Positions 41,811 to 54,232 of a DNA stretch of 64,000 nucleotides are shown piece by piece. Location of the stretch: the NCBI GenBank assembly GCA_963682055.1, contig OY821746.1, forward strand, positions 16,233,992 through 16,297,991. Reading direction: 5' to 3'. The position numbers and the translations under genes are program-made. Under the pieces are notes generated by a model, which saw only the letters and a list, made by a program, of their open reading frames with translations, made no database searches and was not told the origin of the DNA. How positions within the stretch are numbered: position 1 is the stretch's first letter; every line of letters begins with the position of its first letter. This DNA is from Primula veris. Lineage: Eukaryota; Streptophyta; Magnoliopsida; Ericales; Primulaceae.

Positions 41811-44800
41811 ATGTCTGGCAATAACCGATTTGACACTCCATCGTCTCGACCCCCCCACGTTCTTGGGATGCCGAGAACGCTTTCTTTTGATGAGACCCCC
41901 AGGACCGCATCTACCAGGGAGCCCGTTCCCTTGACCGCAACAGCTCCCGCACCCCGATCGCGGGCCGAGCTGACAGAGATGATGATCGATATCCACCAAA
42001 AAGAGCTCGTCGCTCTTGCGGCCCAGAAAGCCTTGATAGCCTCGCTGATGGAGCCGGAACTCGAGCCCGCTCAAGGCGCGAGCCAAGACAAATCGGTTCC
42101 CGTCCCCGTTAAAAGCGTGATGTCCAGGTTGGGACCCCTCCGACGACCCCCCCTAGAGACTCCCAGGGAGCCGGCTAGGGGTGCGGAGTCGGAGCATTCC
42201 CAAGAAGGAAATTCTCGCCGCGATAACGAGCGGAGTATACATTCTCGGCTCCGTTAGCAGGATGGTAGTCGGGACTCACGGCCGGAATCTAGCCACGCCC
42301 GAACCGATAAGCCTCCTCGAACGTGAAGGCGAGGCCGACGCGGACGGCACGATGCAGCTGGTGAGGCAGCGTTGAAAATTGTGGCCTCGACCCGCAGTAC
42401 CCCGTTCTCGGACGAAATTGAATACAGTACACCCCCCCCCCCCGGAACTTTATCGCCCCTATCCTCCAAACCTTCAACGCGGACTCTGATCCAGAGGCTC
42501 ATCTCCGACACTACCGATACCAGATGAACCATTGGTCACACCTCGACCAATTAATGTGCAGGTGCTTTCCCGCCAACCTGGGAAGGCTCGCTAGTAAGTG
42601 GTTCCAGTCCCTGCCCGTCAATTCTATCCACTGTTGGGACGACCTAGCTTATGACTTTGCACACCGGTTCATAAACTTGAAAGAGAGAGCAGCCCAGCCG
42701 GAGCAACTCTATCAAGTGAGGGTCCAATCTAAAGAGACCCTCGAGAACTATGATAGTCGGTTTTGGCTGAAGCATGCCGAATGCGCGGACTGTCCCGACT
42801 CCACCGCCATAGCTGCCTTTAGGCAAAACATGGTAGTTGGGAGCAGGATCCGAAACGAGATGATCGCGACCCCACCCAACTCTGTTCCTCAACTGAGGTC
42901 CCTCATAAAACAGCATATCGACATTGAGAAGGACATGAGGTCAGCCGGGGCAACACGTTCAGTGGCCCTTATCGACCAGCCAAGGGATCGGTTCGTCGCG
43001 ACGAGCCCTCGAAGAAACCGGCCCATAGCGGAAAGGATGGAGCGGCCACGAACGGGAAGAAACCCGCAACCGGCCCCTAAAAGAAGAAAAGAGGACCCCC
43101 GACCGGGGCATCAAACCCCTGTCGCCTCGGGGTCGGGCGCTGCCTATTCCACCACCTTTCGCCTACCTCTTGTCGACCTTCTTAACAAGATTGAGAACGA
43201 GCCTTTCTTCTCTTGGCCTCTCCCACTACGGAACGAGCCGGCCCCAGGGCCTAACGACAAAATCTGTGAATACCACAGGGGTCGCGGCCATCATACCTCC
43301 GAGTGCCATGGTCTGAAGGCCAGGCTCGAGGGATGGGTCCGGGATGGCCTAATGGATAAATATGTCAAATCACGAAGAGAATCCGACCGAGATGGAGAAG
43401 GGGTCGATGAAAGGCAGCGGGACCTCCCCCCACCGGTGATGATCTGTCATGTCATTCACTCTGGGCCCAAAAGGTCAATCCAGAATGGGGCAGAAAGAAC
43501 CTCAGCACGGGAAGCATTGATGAAGCAGTACGTCTGCCTCGCAGAAAGCTCAAGCCCTCGGAAAAAGTATAAGCGCAATTCCAAGCCGGATGTAAGCTTC
43601 ACTGACTTCGACCTGGTGGGGGTGGACGTGCCCCACACTGATGCCCTCGTTATCTCGGCACAGATAGGCCTATGCGCTGTAGGACGGATCCTCGTTGATC
43701 AAGGAGCGTCGGTCAATATACTCTTTGAAGACCTCTTTCGAAAGATGGGAATCAAAGAGGAACAGTTGGAAACCGACGTCCCTCCCCTGTACGGATTCAA
43801 CTCGGAGGCGGTCCGGCCCAAAGGAAACATAACCTTGCCCGTGAAAACTGGTACGAAAGTTATGGGCGTGGAGTTCACGGTGGTGAATGTCCCCTCTGTT
43901 TACAACGTGATATTGGGGCGCCCGTGGCTCCATAGTATAGATGGAATCTCCTCCACCTTACACCAAAAGGTTAAGTATCCAACTGATTCTGGTGTGGAAA
44001 CCATCCCAGGAAATCAGAAAGTCTCACGCAGCTGTGCCATGGCCGTGTATTCCGGCAAAAAGATGGTGCCGGCCCAAAGTGCCATGAACATCGAGGCAGA
44101 GGACCCCAAGCTGCTGAGGGAACTAAACAAAAAGATGGGGCCTGAGGCCGAAGACAAGGTGGAGGAGGGGCTGCTGAAAATCCAAATCCCGGGGCATGAC
44201 GAGGACCACTTTTTTATGGTGGGAGCAAAGCTTACCAAACCTGAGGTCACCGACCTCGTCGAACTCCTTCTCCAACACCTCGACAATTTTGCATGGGGTC
44301 CAAGCGAGATGCCAGGCATCAGTTCCGACCTCGCTTGCCACCAACTTAACGTCAACCCGGTTGCCAAGCCCGTGATGCAAAAGGGGCGCCGCGTCAGTCC
44401 AGAGCATGCCGATGCCATAAACGAGGAGGTAGAGAAGCTTCTTCTGGCCGGGGCCATCAGGGAGGTTTATTACCCCAGATGGCTCGCCAATCCCGTAGTG
44501 GTCCCCAAAAAGAACGGAAAGTTGAGGGTGTGCATCGATTATACGAGCCTCAACAAGGCATGTCCAAAGGATCCTTTCCCCTTGCCCAAAATCGATCAAA
44601 TAGTGGACTCTACGGCCGGGGCCGCCAGAATGAGCTTCCTGGATGCCTGCTCCGGCTACCATCAAATACCTATGTCGGAGGCCGACCAAGAAAAAACTGC
44701 CTTCATCACCCCAAGGGGAAATTACTGCTACAAAGTGATGCCCTTCGGACTCAAGAAAGCCGGGGCGACCTATCAGAGAATGGTCACCAAGATATTCGCT

Positions 44801-47362
44801 AAGAACATAGGCCGAACCATGGAGGTCTATATTGACGACATGGTGGTAAAAAGCACCCAGGAGAGGGACCACCTATCCGACCTAAGAGAGGTGTTCGAAA
44901 CAATACGAAGGCATGACCTGAAGCTGAACGCCTCTAAATGTGCCTTCGGGGTAGGCGCCGGCAAATTCCTGGGGTTCATGGTGACCCATCGCGGCATCGA
45001 AGCGAACCCGTCCCAGATCTCTGCCTTGAAAAATTTGAAAACACCTGAGAGGAGAAGGGACATACAAAAGCTAGCCGGAATGGCTGCCGCCCTCAACCGA
45101 TTTATTGCCCGGTTCGGGGATCAATGCAAGCCATTCTTTACGGCCTTGAAAGCTCAGAAGAAATTCGAATGGACCGATGAATGCCGGCGTGCGTTCACCG
45201 AGCTGGCTGACTATCTCGGAAGTCCGCCTCTTCTAACTAAGCCGGACCCAGGCGATGTCCTTACCCTATACCTGGCCGTGTCCGAGATAGCCGTCAGCGC
45301 CGTCCTCATCAAGGAACTCGACAGGGAGCAAAGACCTATCTATTACGTGAGCAAAACTCTCCTCGATGCCGAGGCTAGATATACGCCTTTGGAAAAACTC
45401 GTCCTAGCCCTCGTCGTGGCCTCACGAAAACTTGCTCACTATTTCTCTGCACACAGCATTGTGGTCTATACTGACCAGCCTGTGCGAGAAATACTCCAAA
45501 AGGGGGATCTCTCTCGACGAATGATGAAGTGGGCCTGCCTCTTGAACGCCTACGACATCAGCTATGCGCCGCGAACGTCCGTCAAGGGACAGGCCCTGGC
45601 CGACTTCGTGGCAGAATTCACTGGGACGACTCAATGCCCCGACATCACAGGTTGTGCCCCCGAGACCTGGATCTTGCACACGGATGGAGCCGCCAATAAG
45701 AAAGGGTCCGGCCTCGGCGTCGTACTCCGATCTCCACAAGGGGATGTGATCGAGAAGTCGATCCAACTTGGCTTCGGAGCCACCAATAACGAGGCCGAAT
45801 ATGAGGCCGTTATCACCGGCTTGAAAATGGCCCGAAGCCTCGGAATCAAGAAGATACTGGTGCATACGGACTCTCAATTGGTCAGCAGCCAGATCAGTGG
45901 TGAATTTCAGACGAAGGACGACAGGATGGCCAGCTACGTGGCTATCGCTTCCGGAATACTCCAAGGCTTTGAATGTCAAGAAATCGTCAACATAAACAGA
46001 AACGAGAACACCCACGCCGATGCACTAGCGACCCTAGCCTCGGTCATGAGTGATAAAAAAGAGAGAGTCATCACCATAGAATACGTCCCTTCGCCTAGCA
46101 TCGAGGCTAGGGCAACAATTAACATGGTGACTGACCTCCCGCCGGAACCTAGCTGGATGGACCCCATAATCGAATACCATCGCTCCGGTGATCTTCCCAA
46201 TGACAAGAAAGAGGCCGAGAAAATAAGAAGAACGGCACTGGGATTCTGGATAGCTTCCAACGACAAGCTCTATAAAAGATCATTCTCTGGCCCCTACTTA
46301 CTCTGCGTCCACCCTGACATGGTAATGAGGGTCATGGAAGAAATTCACGAAGGAACGTGTGGGAGCCATACCGGGGGCAGATCGCTGGCCAACCGAGCCT
46401 TGACCCACGGGTATTGGTGGCCCCTCATGCAGAAGGACGCCAAGGCTTTCGTACTCAGATGCGAGAAGTGTCAGAAGTACGCACCCATACCCCATGCCCC
46501 GGCGCAAAAAATGAGCAGCGTAACCTCGCCCTGGCCCTTTGCGCAGTGGGGCATGGATATCGTCGGACCATTCCCCGTGGCCCCGGGGGGAAAGAAGTTC
46601 CTCCTCATGGTCACCGACTACTTCTCAAAGTGGGTGGAGGCCGTGGCCTTAGCGAAGATCACAGAGGCCGAAGTGATACGTTTCCTCTGGAGAGACGTGA
46701 TCACCAGATTCGGAATCCCCTACTCAATCGTCGCGGACAATGGGGGACAGTTCACTGGGGTCAAATTAAAAACGATGTATGCAAAGTATCACATCAAGAA
46801 CTACTATTCGACCCCATCGTATCCCCAATGCAACGGACAAGCCGAGGTATCAAACAAGACCGTGCTCGACGGAATCAAGAAGAGGCTAGACGAGTCCAAA
46901 GGACGATGGGCTGCTGAGCTGCATCACGTCCTTTGGGCCTACCGAACGACGAGAAGACGGGGCACTCAACAGACACCCTATAGCCTCACTTACGGAATGG
47001 AAGCCATCATCCCGTTAGAAATCGGGCTTCCTTCTCTAAGGACGGACATGGTGGAAAATGGGCTTAATGAAAAGATGATGGGGCTAGAGCTGGACTACGC
47101 CGAAGAAAGAAGGGAGGTTGCGGCCATCCGTAACGCCGAATATAAAAACGAGCTGGGGCGTTCTTACAACAAAAGAGTGAACGCCAAACGTTTCCAAGAC
47201 GAAGACATCGTGTTACGAAAAGTAAACAACAACACCAGGATACAGTCCGACGGCAAGCTAGGCCCCAATTGGGAAGGCCCCTATCGAATCCTCGGCGCAG
47301 TAGGGAACGGGGCCTACCTGTTGGGTCGTCTTCCCAACGACGTCCCAGTGGACCGACCTTGA
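41811..47362 (+). pseudogene. Tat-type Gypsy gag-pol, left arm (breaks only near the start)
   Basis: The ATG at 41811 opens Gag. A TAG replaces a Trp codon at 42255, and an expanded C run (about 42430-42443) shifts the frame. From 42524 a 1612-codon frame is uninterrupted. It holds the Gag capsid (KWFQSLPVNSIHCWDD), a zinc-knuckle-like CEYHRGRGHHTSEC, protease (VDQGASVNILF) and reverse transcriptase (CIDYTSLNKACPKDPF, YIDDMVV at about 44828). An RNase H with HYFSAHSIVVYTDQP follows, then a second archaeal-type RNase H (HTDGAANKKGSG, NNEAEYEA, HTDSQL). Integrase comes last, with HHCC zinc, GMDIVGPFPV, VADNGGQF and GQAEVSNKT. Two RNase H domains mark the Tat lineage. Confidence 0.9.
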
Positions 47363-48118
47363 AACGTCAACAACCTAAGGAAGTACTACCAATAGGGCTC
47401 GGCCTTTATGACTTTGTGTAAATAAGAACGTGGTGTAAATTTATGCCTGTGGGCTTTATAAATAAAAAACTGCTGTTACTTCAGTTCATTTAAATTTTCT
47501 AAGTGTTTCAGAACACGAGCCTATACGGCACCCCGGTTCATATTTACTTGAATTTTTCAGTTCATTTAAATTTCCTATGTGTTTCAGAACACGAGCCTAT
47601 ACGGCACCCCGGTTCATATTTACTTGAATTTTTCAGTTCATTTAAATTTCCTATGTGTTTCAGAACACGAGCCTATACGGCACCCCGGTTCATATTTACT
47701 TGAATTTTTCAGTTCATTTAAATTGTCATAAGTGTTTCAGAACACGAGCCTATACGGCACCCCGGTTCATATTTACTTGAATTTTTCAGTTCATTTAAAT
47801 TTCCTATGTATTTCAGAACACGAGCCTATACGGCACCCCGGTTCATATTTACTTGAATTTTTCAGTTCATTTAAATTCTCTATGTGTTACTTCGGTTTGC
47901 AAGCTATGAGTTGTATAAAACGATCGGCCCAACGCCGAAGCATTATGGCCCACCCCTTTGGGAGCATGTATACAATGTATAAATCACAACGGAAGTAAAA
48001 CACAGAAGAATAAATAAAAGACAAGTCCAAAATTGTTTTTTCATTTCATTCAACGGAAAGCTATTACATGCTAAGTACAAAAAGGAAATTACATTGAGAA
48101 CAAAAGCCTAAATCTACC
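47363..48118. repeat. left 76-bp minisatellite between convergent pol and aORF ends
   Basis: Five copies of a 76-77-bp unit run from about 47503 to 47885. Each contains GTTTCAGAACACGAGCCTAT and a TTTCAGTTCATTTAAATT block. The rest of the interval is AT-rich untranslated sequence where the two convergent transcripts should end. Mirror copies lie at 53745-54135. Confidence 0.88.
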
Positions 48119-50763
48119 CTAGTTCTGGCTAGCTCCGTCCTCTTCGTCCGAGAGAGCTCGAGGAGTCAAAGGCACCACATCCGGAACAGGAGCTGAGGGG
48201 ATGAGAACGATAATATTTTCTACGTTCCATACCGGGTGATCCGGTCCCGCCCTCATGAAGGCAGCCGCCTCAGACCACCCTTCGACGTAGAAGGAGTTGA
48301 AGTCCTTCTGTGTCTTTTGGGCCCAGGCAGTATTCAGCTCGGCCTGGCCAGTCTGGACCGCCGCCTTTATCCTGTCGGTTACGCCAGCCTCAGCCTCTTT
48401 TAGGGCTGCCTCCGCAGCCTGGGCACGCTCCTCGGCCTCCGTTTTGGCCTTCACGGCTTCGACCCTTCGAGCCTCAACCGTGGCGTTGAGGCCCTCGGCT
48501 CTCTCCGCCCTGAGTTGGGCCTCCTCCGCCCTTTTTTGGGCCTCCTCCACGAGCTTGGCATTAGCCTCTGCCTTCGCGGCCCATGACCTCACCAGCTGGC
48601 CTTGGTGATAGACATATTGGTTCATCATTAAGTAGACCTACAAGGGAAAAGGCAAAACACTTAGCAAAAATATGTGGGAAGAATGTGAAAACATACAAAA
48701 TAGACTATACACGTACCTGAGGTATCATGGCCATGGCCGATGTCATGGAGGACGCGAGGTCACGACCTCGGTGATCAGCCTCGACGCTTTGCTGCTGGAG
48801 CGCAGCCAAAGCTAGTAACCCGGCAGATGGGTGAGCCTCCATGATGCTCTTCACCCCGGTGGCCGCCTTCACCTCCTCGGGCGTCTGCACAGGCATCCTG
48901 TGGGTCGGGGAGGCAGAGCTGGAGCTTGAGCCTTGAGTAGGGCCTTGAGCAGGGCCTGACGTCCCTCTAGGCCCCTCCACGACCACAACCTCGGATAGGT
49001 TGCTCCCTCCGACCTTGGCCCTCTTTTCCCCTTGGAGGGACTTCGTCCCCTCCACCTTTCGCTTCCCCAGAAGGGCCTTGCGGGCCAGCCGATCGAGTCT
49101 GGCTTGGGCTGCCAAATCGTCCGGGCCAGCCGACTGAGGCAGGATCGCCACTTCCCTCTCTCCTGTCACAACCACTTCCCTCTCCTCGGCCTCGACCTCG
49201 ACCACTACCCCCTCGGGCTCCCCTATCTCAGCAACCTCTTCGACCGCCCCTTCTTCCCCCTCGCCATCCCCAACCTCATCTACCTCATCCACCTCAGCTA
49301 TCTCTTCCACCCCCGCCTCCTCCTCAGCCTCTTCATCCGCCTCCTCCTCCTCGTCAGAACGGACTACCTATACAGGCCATACAAGAAAGGAGTTAGAGAA
49401 ATTAGAAGAAATTAACTAAATCTAGCTAAGTGTAAAAACGAAGATTTGAGAAAAACAAGAAGTGATTTACTCTGGTCCTTGAGGTGCCCAAGGCTGGCCC
49501 GGAGGGTTCTGCCTCAGATGGGCTATCTTCTAATCGTAGGGGGCTCCCCACAGCGGGCTCCCTAGAGCTCAAGGGGAGAACCTCTGTCAGAGGCTTCCCA
49601 TGCACATCGATATAGGTTCGGGTACCGTCCGCCCCCACCCGGTAGTGAAGGACGGTACCATCAGACCGGGTCTCAAAGTGAACCCCGGCCGTTGAAGGAG
49701 CGAAGGGGACCACCGTCGCAGCCTTCGCCCTACTGCCTGTCTTCAGCTTTGGCTTCGAAGCCTTCTTCGTCGCATGCTCCAGACCTCGGAGAGGGAGGGC
49801 TGCCTCGGCACCTTCAACCACCTTGGGAGGGAGGGTCGACTCCAGACCCTTCTCCTTCTCCCACCTTTCCCTGGAGTATCCCACAGGACAGAAGGTCCTG
49901 TGGGGCCACTTGAAGCTGTTCCCCTTACAGGAGGTGGGAGAGCCACAGATAAGCAGGCGTTCCGCATCGCGTGCCCCCACGTCGGTCCCATCCGGACCCC
50001 ACCAGTTAAGGGCCACCTCCAACGACTGTATGTTGGGTTCTCCCAGGTCCCCAAGCTTAGAGGCCACGGTGAATTTATTTTCCTTGGTGCTCATCACCCT
50101 CCCCGGCCTGGTCGGGAGAGTTAGGTCGTCACGGAGGAGCCAGGGGCCCTCCACCACGACTACGTCTTGTGTGTAACCCCGATTCGAATCGGAGTTACCC
50201 GTGATTAGCTGATTATGAGACCGGCACCTCAGGTAGGGCTGCCGGCTCTTAGATTGGGAGCTTGGCTCGGCCTGCAAAAATTCGTAGCAGGCCAAGAGCT
50301 CCCTAAGCCCCAATGGTTCCGGAATGGCCGGGCCCAACGAGACACTTAGGGCCTCCATTCCGGCACAGATGCGGTGCGCTTGCAGAGGCCACTGGCACGG
50401 AAGAGTCTGCATCCAGGCGCAGAGCTCCGCCAGTAGCTCCGGAATGGGGAGGTGGGTGCCCCCGTATAGAAGAGTAGAGAGGGAGAGAGTTACCATACTC
50501 TTGGGATCAGCCACGATCCCGTTTACCTCGTCCGAGGTCGCACATGTCCGAAGTCGAAACTCCTCCCCTATGCCGCAGAGTTGACGAAACTCGTCTAGGT
50601 CAGGCCCGTGCTGCCTGACCATGATACTGTTGTCGTTTACTGCTACGGAGATGGCTGGGTCGATAACCATCGCCCGGAATGGCAAGGCGTGTGCCATCAC
50701 CTCAAGGCGCCGTGGTTGCGGGGCAACCATCGGGCCTTTTCCGGCTCCGTGTTTGATAACCAT
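48119..50763 (-). CDS. Tat antisense aORF, left arm (three exons, intact)
   Basis: Exons on the minus strand: 50763-49471 (431 codons), 49367-48717 (217) and 48637-48119 (172 plus stop), all phase 0. Donors are AGA/GTAAAT and CAG/GTACGT; acceptors are CTGTATAG/GTAG and CTTGTAG/GTC. The product is about 820 aa. The first exon encodes a globular region (FRQLCGIGEEFRLRTC, LLACYEFLQAEPSSQ) resembling proteins annotated as putative gypsy-type transposon products. The second is acidic, then basic (KRKVEGTKSLQGEKRAKV, a possible nuclear signal). The third is an Ala/Glu-rich coiled coil. Antisense ORFs between pol and the 3' LTR are known in Tat elements; the function is unknown. The start is chosen because it is conserved in the mirror copy; the upstream open frame crosses the axis. 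Confidence 0.78.
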
Positions 50764-50843
50764 GATGGTTGGTTGGTTGGTGAAATTTCCTAAGTATGAA
50801 GGAAGAGAGAGAGTGGTGAAATTTCGCCAACCAACCAACCATC
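50764..50843. repeat. axis of the palindrome between the two aORF starts
   Basis: Inverted GGTTGGTTGGTTGG and CCAACCAACCAACC blocks flank GTGAAATTTC and GAAATTTCGCC, with a 28-bp unique GA-rich spacer at 50790-50817. The two aORF ATGs are only 80 bases apart. There is no room for the usual aORF promoter and no 3' LTR. Confidence 0.9.
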
Positions 50844-53497
50844 ATGGTTATCAAACACGGAGCCGGAAAAGGCCCGATGGTTGCCCCGCAACCACGGCGC
50901 CTTGAGGTGATGGCAAACGCCTTGCCATTCCGGGCGATGGTTATCGACCCAGCCATCTCCGTAGCAGTAAACGACAACAGTATCATGATCAGGCAGCACG
51001 GGCCTGACCTAGACGAGTTTCGTCAACTCTGCGGCATAGGGGAGGAGTTTCGACTTCGGACATGTGAGACCTCGGACGAGGTAAACGGGATCGTGGCTGA
51101 TCCCAAGAGTATGGTAACTCTCTCCCTCTCTACTCTTCTATACGGGGGCACCCACCTCCCCATTCCGGAGCTACTGGCGGAGCTCTGCGCCTGGACGCAG
51201 ACTCTTCCGTGCCAGTGGCCTCTGCAAGCGCACCGCATCTGCGCCGGAATGGAGGCCCTAAGTGCCTTGTTGGGACAGGCCATTCCGGAACCATTGGGGC
51301 TTAGGGAGCTCTTGGCCTGCTACGAATTTTTGCAGACCGAGCCAAGCTCCCAATCTAAGAGCCGGCAGCCCTACCTGAGGTGCCGGTCTCATAATCAGCT
51401 GATCACGGGTAACTCCGATTCGAATCGGGGTTACACACAAGACGTGGTGTTGGTGGAGGGCCCCTGGCTCCTCCGTGACGACCTAACTCTCCCAATCAGG
51501 CCGGGGAGGGTGCTGAGCACCAAGGAAAATAAATTCACCGTGGCCTCTAAGCTTGGGGGCCTGGGAGAACCCAACATAGAGTCGTTGGAGGTGGCCCTTA
51601 ATTGGTGGGGTCCGGATGGGACCGACGTGGGGGCACGCAATGCGGAACGCCTTCTAATCTGTGGCTCCCCCACCTCCTGCAAGGGGAACAGCTTCAAGTG
51701 GCCCCACAGGACCTTCTGTCCTGTGGGATACTCCAGGGAAAGGTGGGAGAAGGAGAAGGGTCTGGAGTCGACCCTCCCTCCCAAGGCGGTTGAAGGTACC
51801 GAGGCAGCCCTCCCTCCCAGGGGGTCTCGAGCATGTGGCGAAGAAGGCTTCAAAGCCAAAGCTGAAGACAGGCAGTAGGGCGAAGGTGGCGAAGACGGCG
51901 ACGGTGGTCTCCTTCGCTCCTTCAACGGCCGGGGTTCACTTTGAGACCCGGTCTGATGGTACCGTCCTTCACTACCGGGTGGGGGCGGACGGTACCCGAA
52001 CCTATATTGATGTGCATGGGAAGCCTCTGACAGAGGTTCTCCCCTTGAGCTCTAGGGAGCCCGCTGTGGGGAGCCCCCTACGATTAGAAGATAGCCCATC
52101 TGAGGCAGAACCCTCCGGGCCAGCCTTGGGCACCTCAAGGACCAGAGTAAGTCACTTCTTGTTTTTCTCAAATCTTTGTTTTTACACTTAGCTAGATTTA
52201 GTTAATTTCTCTAATTTCTCTAACTCCTTTCTTGTATGGCCTGTATAGGTAGTCCGTTCTGACGAGGAGGAGGAGGCAGATGAAGAGGCTGAGGAGGGGG
52301 CGGGGGTGGAAGAAATAGCTGCCGAGGATGAGGTGGCTGAGGTTGGGTGTGGCGAAGAAGAAGAAGGGGCAGTCGAAAAGGTTGCTGAGATGGGGGAGCC
52401 CGAGGGGGTAGTGGTCGAGGTCGAGGCCGAGGAGAGGGATGTGGTGGTGACAGGAGAGAGGGAAGTGGCGATCCTGCCTCAGTCGGCTGGCCCGGACGAT
52501 TTGGCAGCCCAAGCCAGACTCGATCGGCTGGCCCGCAAGGCCCTTCTGGGGAAGAGAAAGGCGGAGGGGGCGAAGTCCCTCCAAGGGGAAAAGAGGGCCA
52601 AGGTCGGAGGGAGCAACCCATCCGAGGTTGTGGTCGTTGAGGGGCCTAGAGGGACGTCGGGCCCTGCTCAAGGCCCTACTCAAGGCTCAAGCTCCAGCTC
52701 TGCCTCCCCGACCCACATGATGCCTGTGCAGACGCCCGAGGAGGTAAAGGCGGCCACGGGGGTGAAGAGCATCATGGAGGCTCACCCATCTGCCGGGTTA
52801 CTAGCTTTGGCTGCGCTCCAGCAGCAAAGCGTCGAGGCTGATCACCGAGGTCGTGACCTCGCATCCTCCATGACATCGGCCATGGCCATGATACCTCATG
52901 TACGTGTAGAGTCTATTTTGTATGTTTTCACATTCTTCCCGCATATTTTTGCTAAGTGTTTTGATTTTTCCCTTGTAGGCCTATTTGATGATGAATCAAT
53001 ATGTCTACCATCAAGGCCAGCTGGTGAGGTCATGGGCCGCGAAGGCAGAGGCTAGTGCCAAGCTCGTGGAGGAGGCCCAAAAAAGGGCGGAGGAGGCCCA
53101 ACTCAGGGCGGAGAAATCTGAGGGCCTCAACGCCACGGTTGAGGCTCGAAGGGTCGAAGCCGTGAAGGCCAAAACGGAGGCCGAGGAGCGTGCCCAGGCT
53201 GCGGAGGCAGCCCTGAGAGAGGCTGAGGCTGGTGTAACCGACAGAATAAAGGCGGCGGTCCAGACTGGCCAAGCCGAGCTGAATGCTGCCTGGGCCCAAA
53301 AGACACAGAAGGACTTCAACTCCTTCTACGTCGAAGGGTGGTCTGAGGCGGCTGCCTTCATGAGGGCGGGACCAGATCACCCGGTATGGAACGTAGAAAA
53401 TATTATCGTTCCCGTCCCCTCAGCTCCCATTCCGGATGTGGTGCCTTTGACTCCTCGAGCTCTCTCGGACGAAGAGGACGGAGCTAGCCAGAACTAG
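50844..53497 (+). pseudogene. Tat antisense aORF, right arm (frameshifted)
   Basis: The mirror copy of the left aORF, with exons 50844-52146, 52249-52899 and 52979-53497 and the same splice junctions (AGA/GTAAGT, CTGTATAG/GTAG, CAT/GTACGT, CTTGTAG/GCC). Exon 1 is 1303 bases against 1293 in the left arm. A 9-base insertion adds three residues near 51893, and one extra base near 51828 shifts the frame and leads to a stop at 51878. Exons 2 and 3 keep the same lengths as the left copy (651 and 519) and stay open. Confidence 0.82.
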
Positions 53498-54232
53498 GGT
53501 AGATTTAGGCTTTTGTTTTCAATGTAGTTTCCTTTTTTGTACTTAGCATGTAATAGCTTTCCATTGAATGAAATGAAAAAACAATTTTGGACTTGTCTTT
53601 TATTCTTTTTATTCTTCCGTGTTTTACTTCTATACTTCCGTTGTGATTTATACATTGTATACATGCTCCCAAATGAGTGGGCCATAATGCTTCGGCGTTG
53701 GGGCGCTCGTTTTATACAACTCATAGCTTGCAAACCGAAGTAACACAGAGAATTTAAATGAACTGAAAAATTCAAGTAAATATGAACCGGGGTGCCGTAT
53801 AGGCTCGTGTTCTGAAACACTTATAAACTTTAAATGAACTGAAAAATTCAAGTAAATATGAACTGGGGTGCCGTATAGGCTCGTGTTCTGAAACACTTAG
53901 AAATTTTAAATGAACTGAAAAATTCAAGTAAATATGAACCGGGGTGCCGTATAGGCTCGTGTTCTGAAACACTTAGAAATTTTAAATGAACTGAAAAATT
54001 CAAGTAAATATGAACCGGGGTGCCGTATAGACTCGTGTTCTGAAACACTTAGAAATTTTAAATGAACTGAAAAATTCAAGTAAATATGAACCGGGGTGCC
54101 GTATAGGCACGTGTTCTGAAACACTTAGAGAATATTCGAACGAACTTAAATAACAGCAGTTTTTATTTATAAAGCCCACGGGCATAAATTTACACCACAT
54201 TCTTATTTACACAAAGTCATAAAGGCCGAGCC
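53498..54232. repeat. right 76-bp minisatellite between convergent aORF and pol ends
   Basis: Mirror image of 47363-48118. Five 76-bp units at about 53745-54135 are related to the left array, but individual units differ, for example ACTGGGG for ACCGGGG near 53861. Confidence 0.88.

Noticed and set aside
47503..47885. Regular 76-bp repeats that might suggest a CRISPR-like array
   Set aside because: Whole units repeat with no unique spacers, the context is a plant retroelement, and no cas-like genes exist. It is a minisatellite.
50621..50999. Matching ~94-codon frames on both strands across the palindrome axis
   Set aside because: They are antisense shadows of the aORF first exon, mirrored by the inverted repeat.
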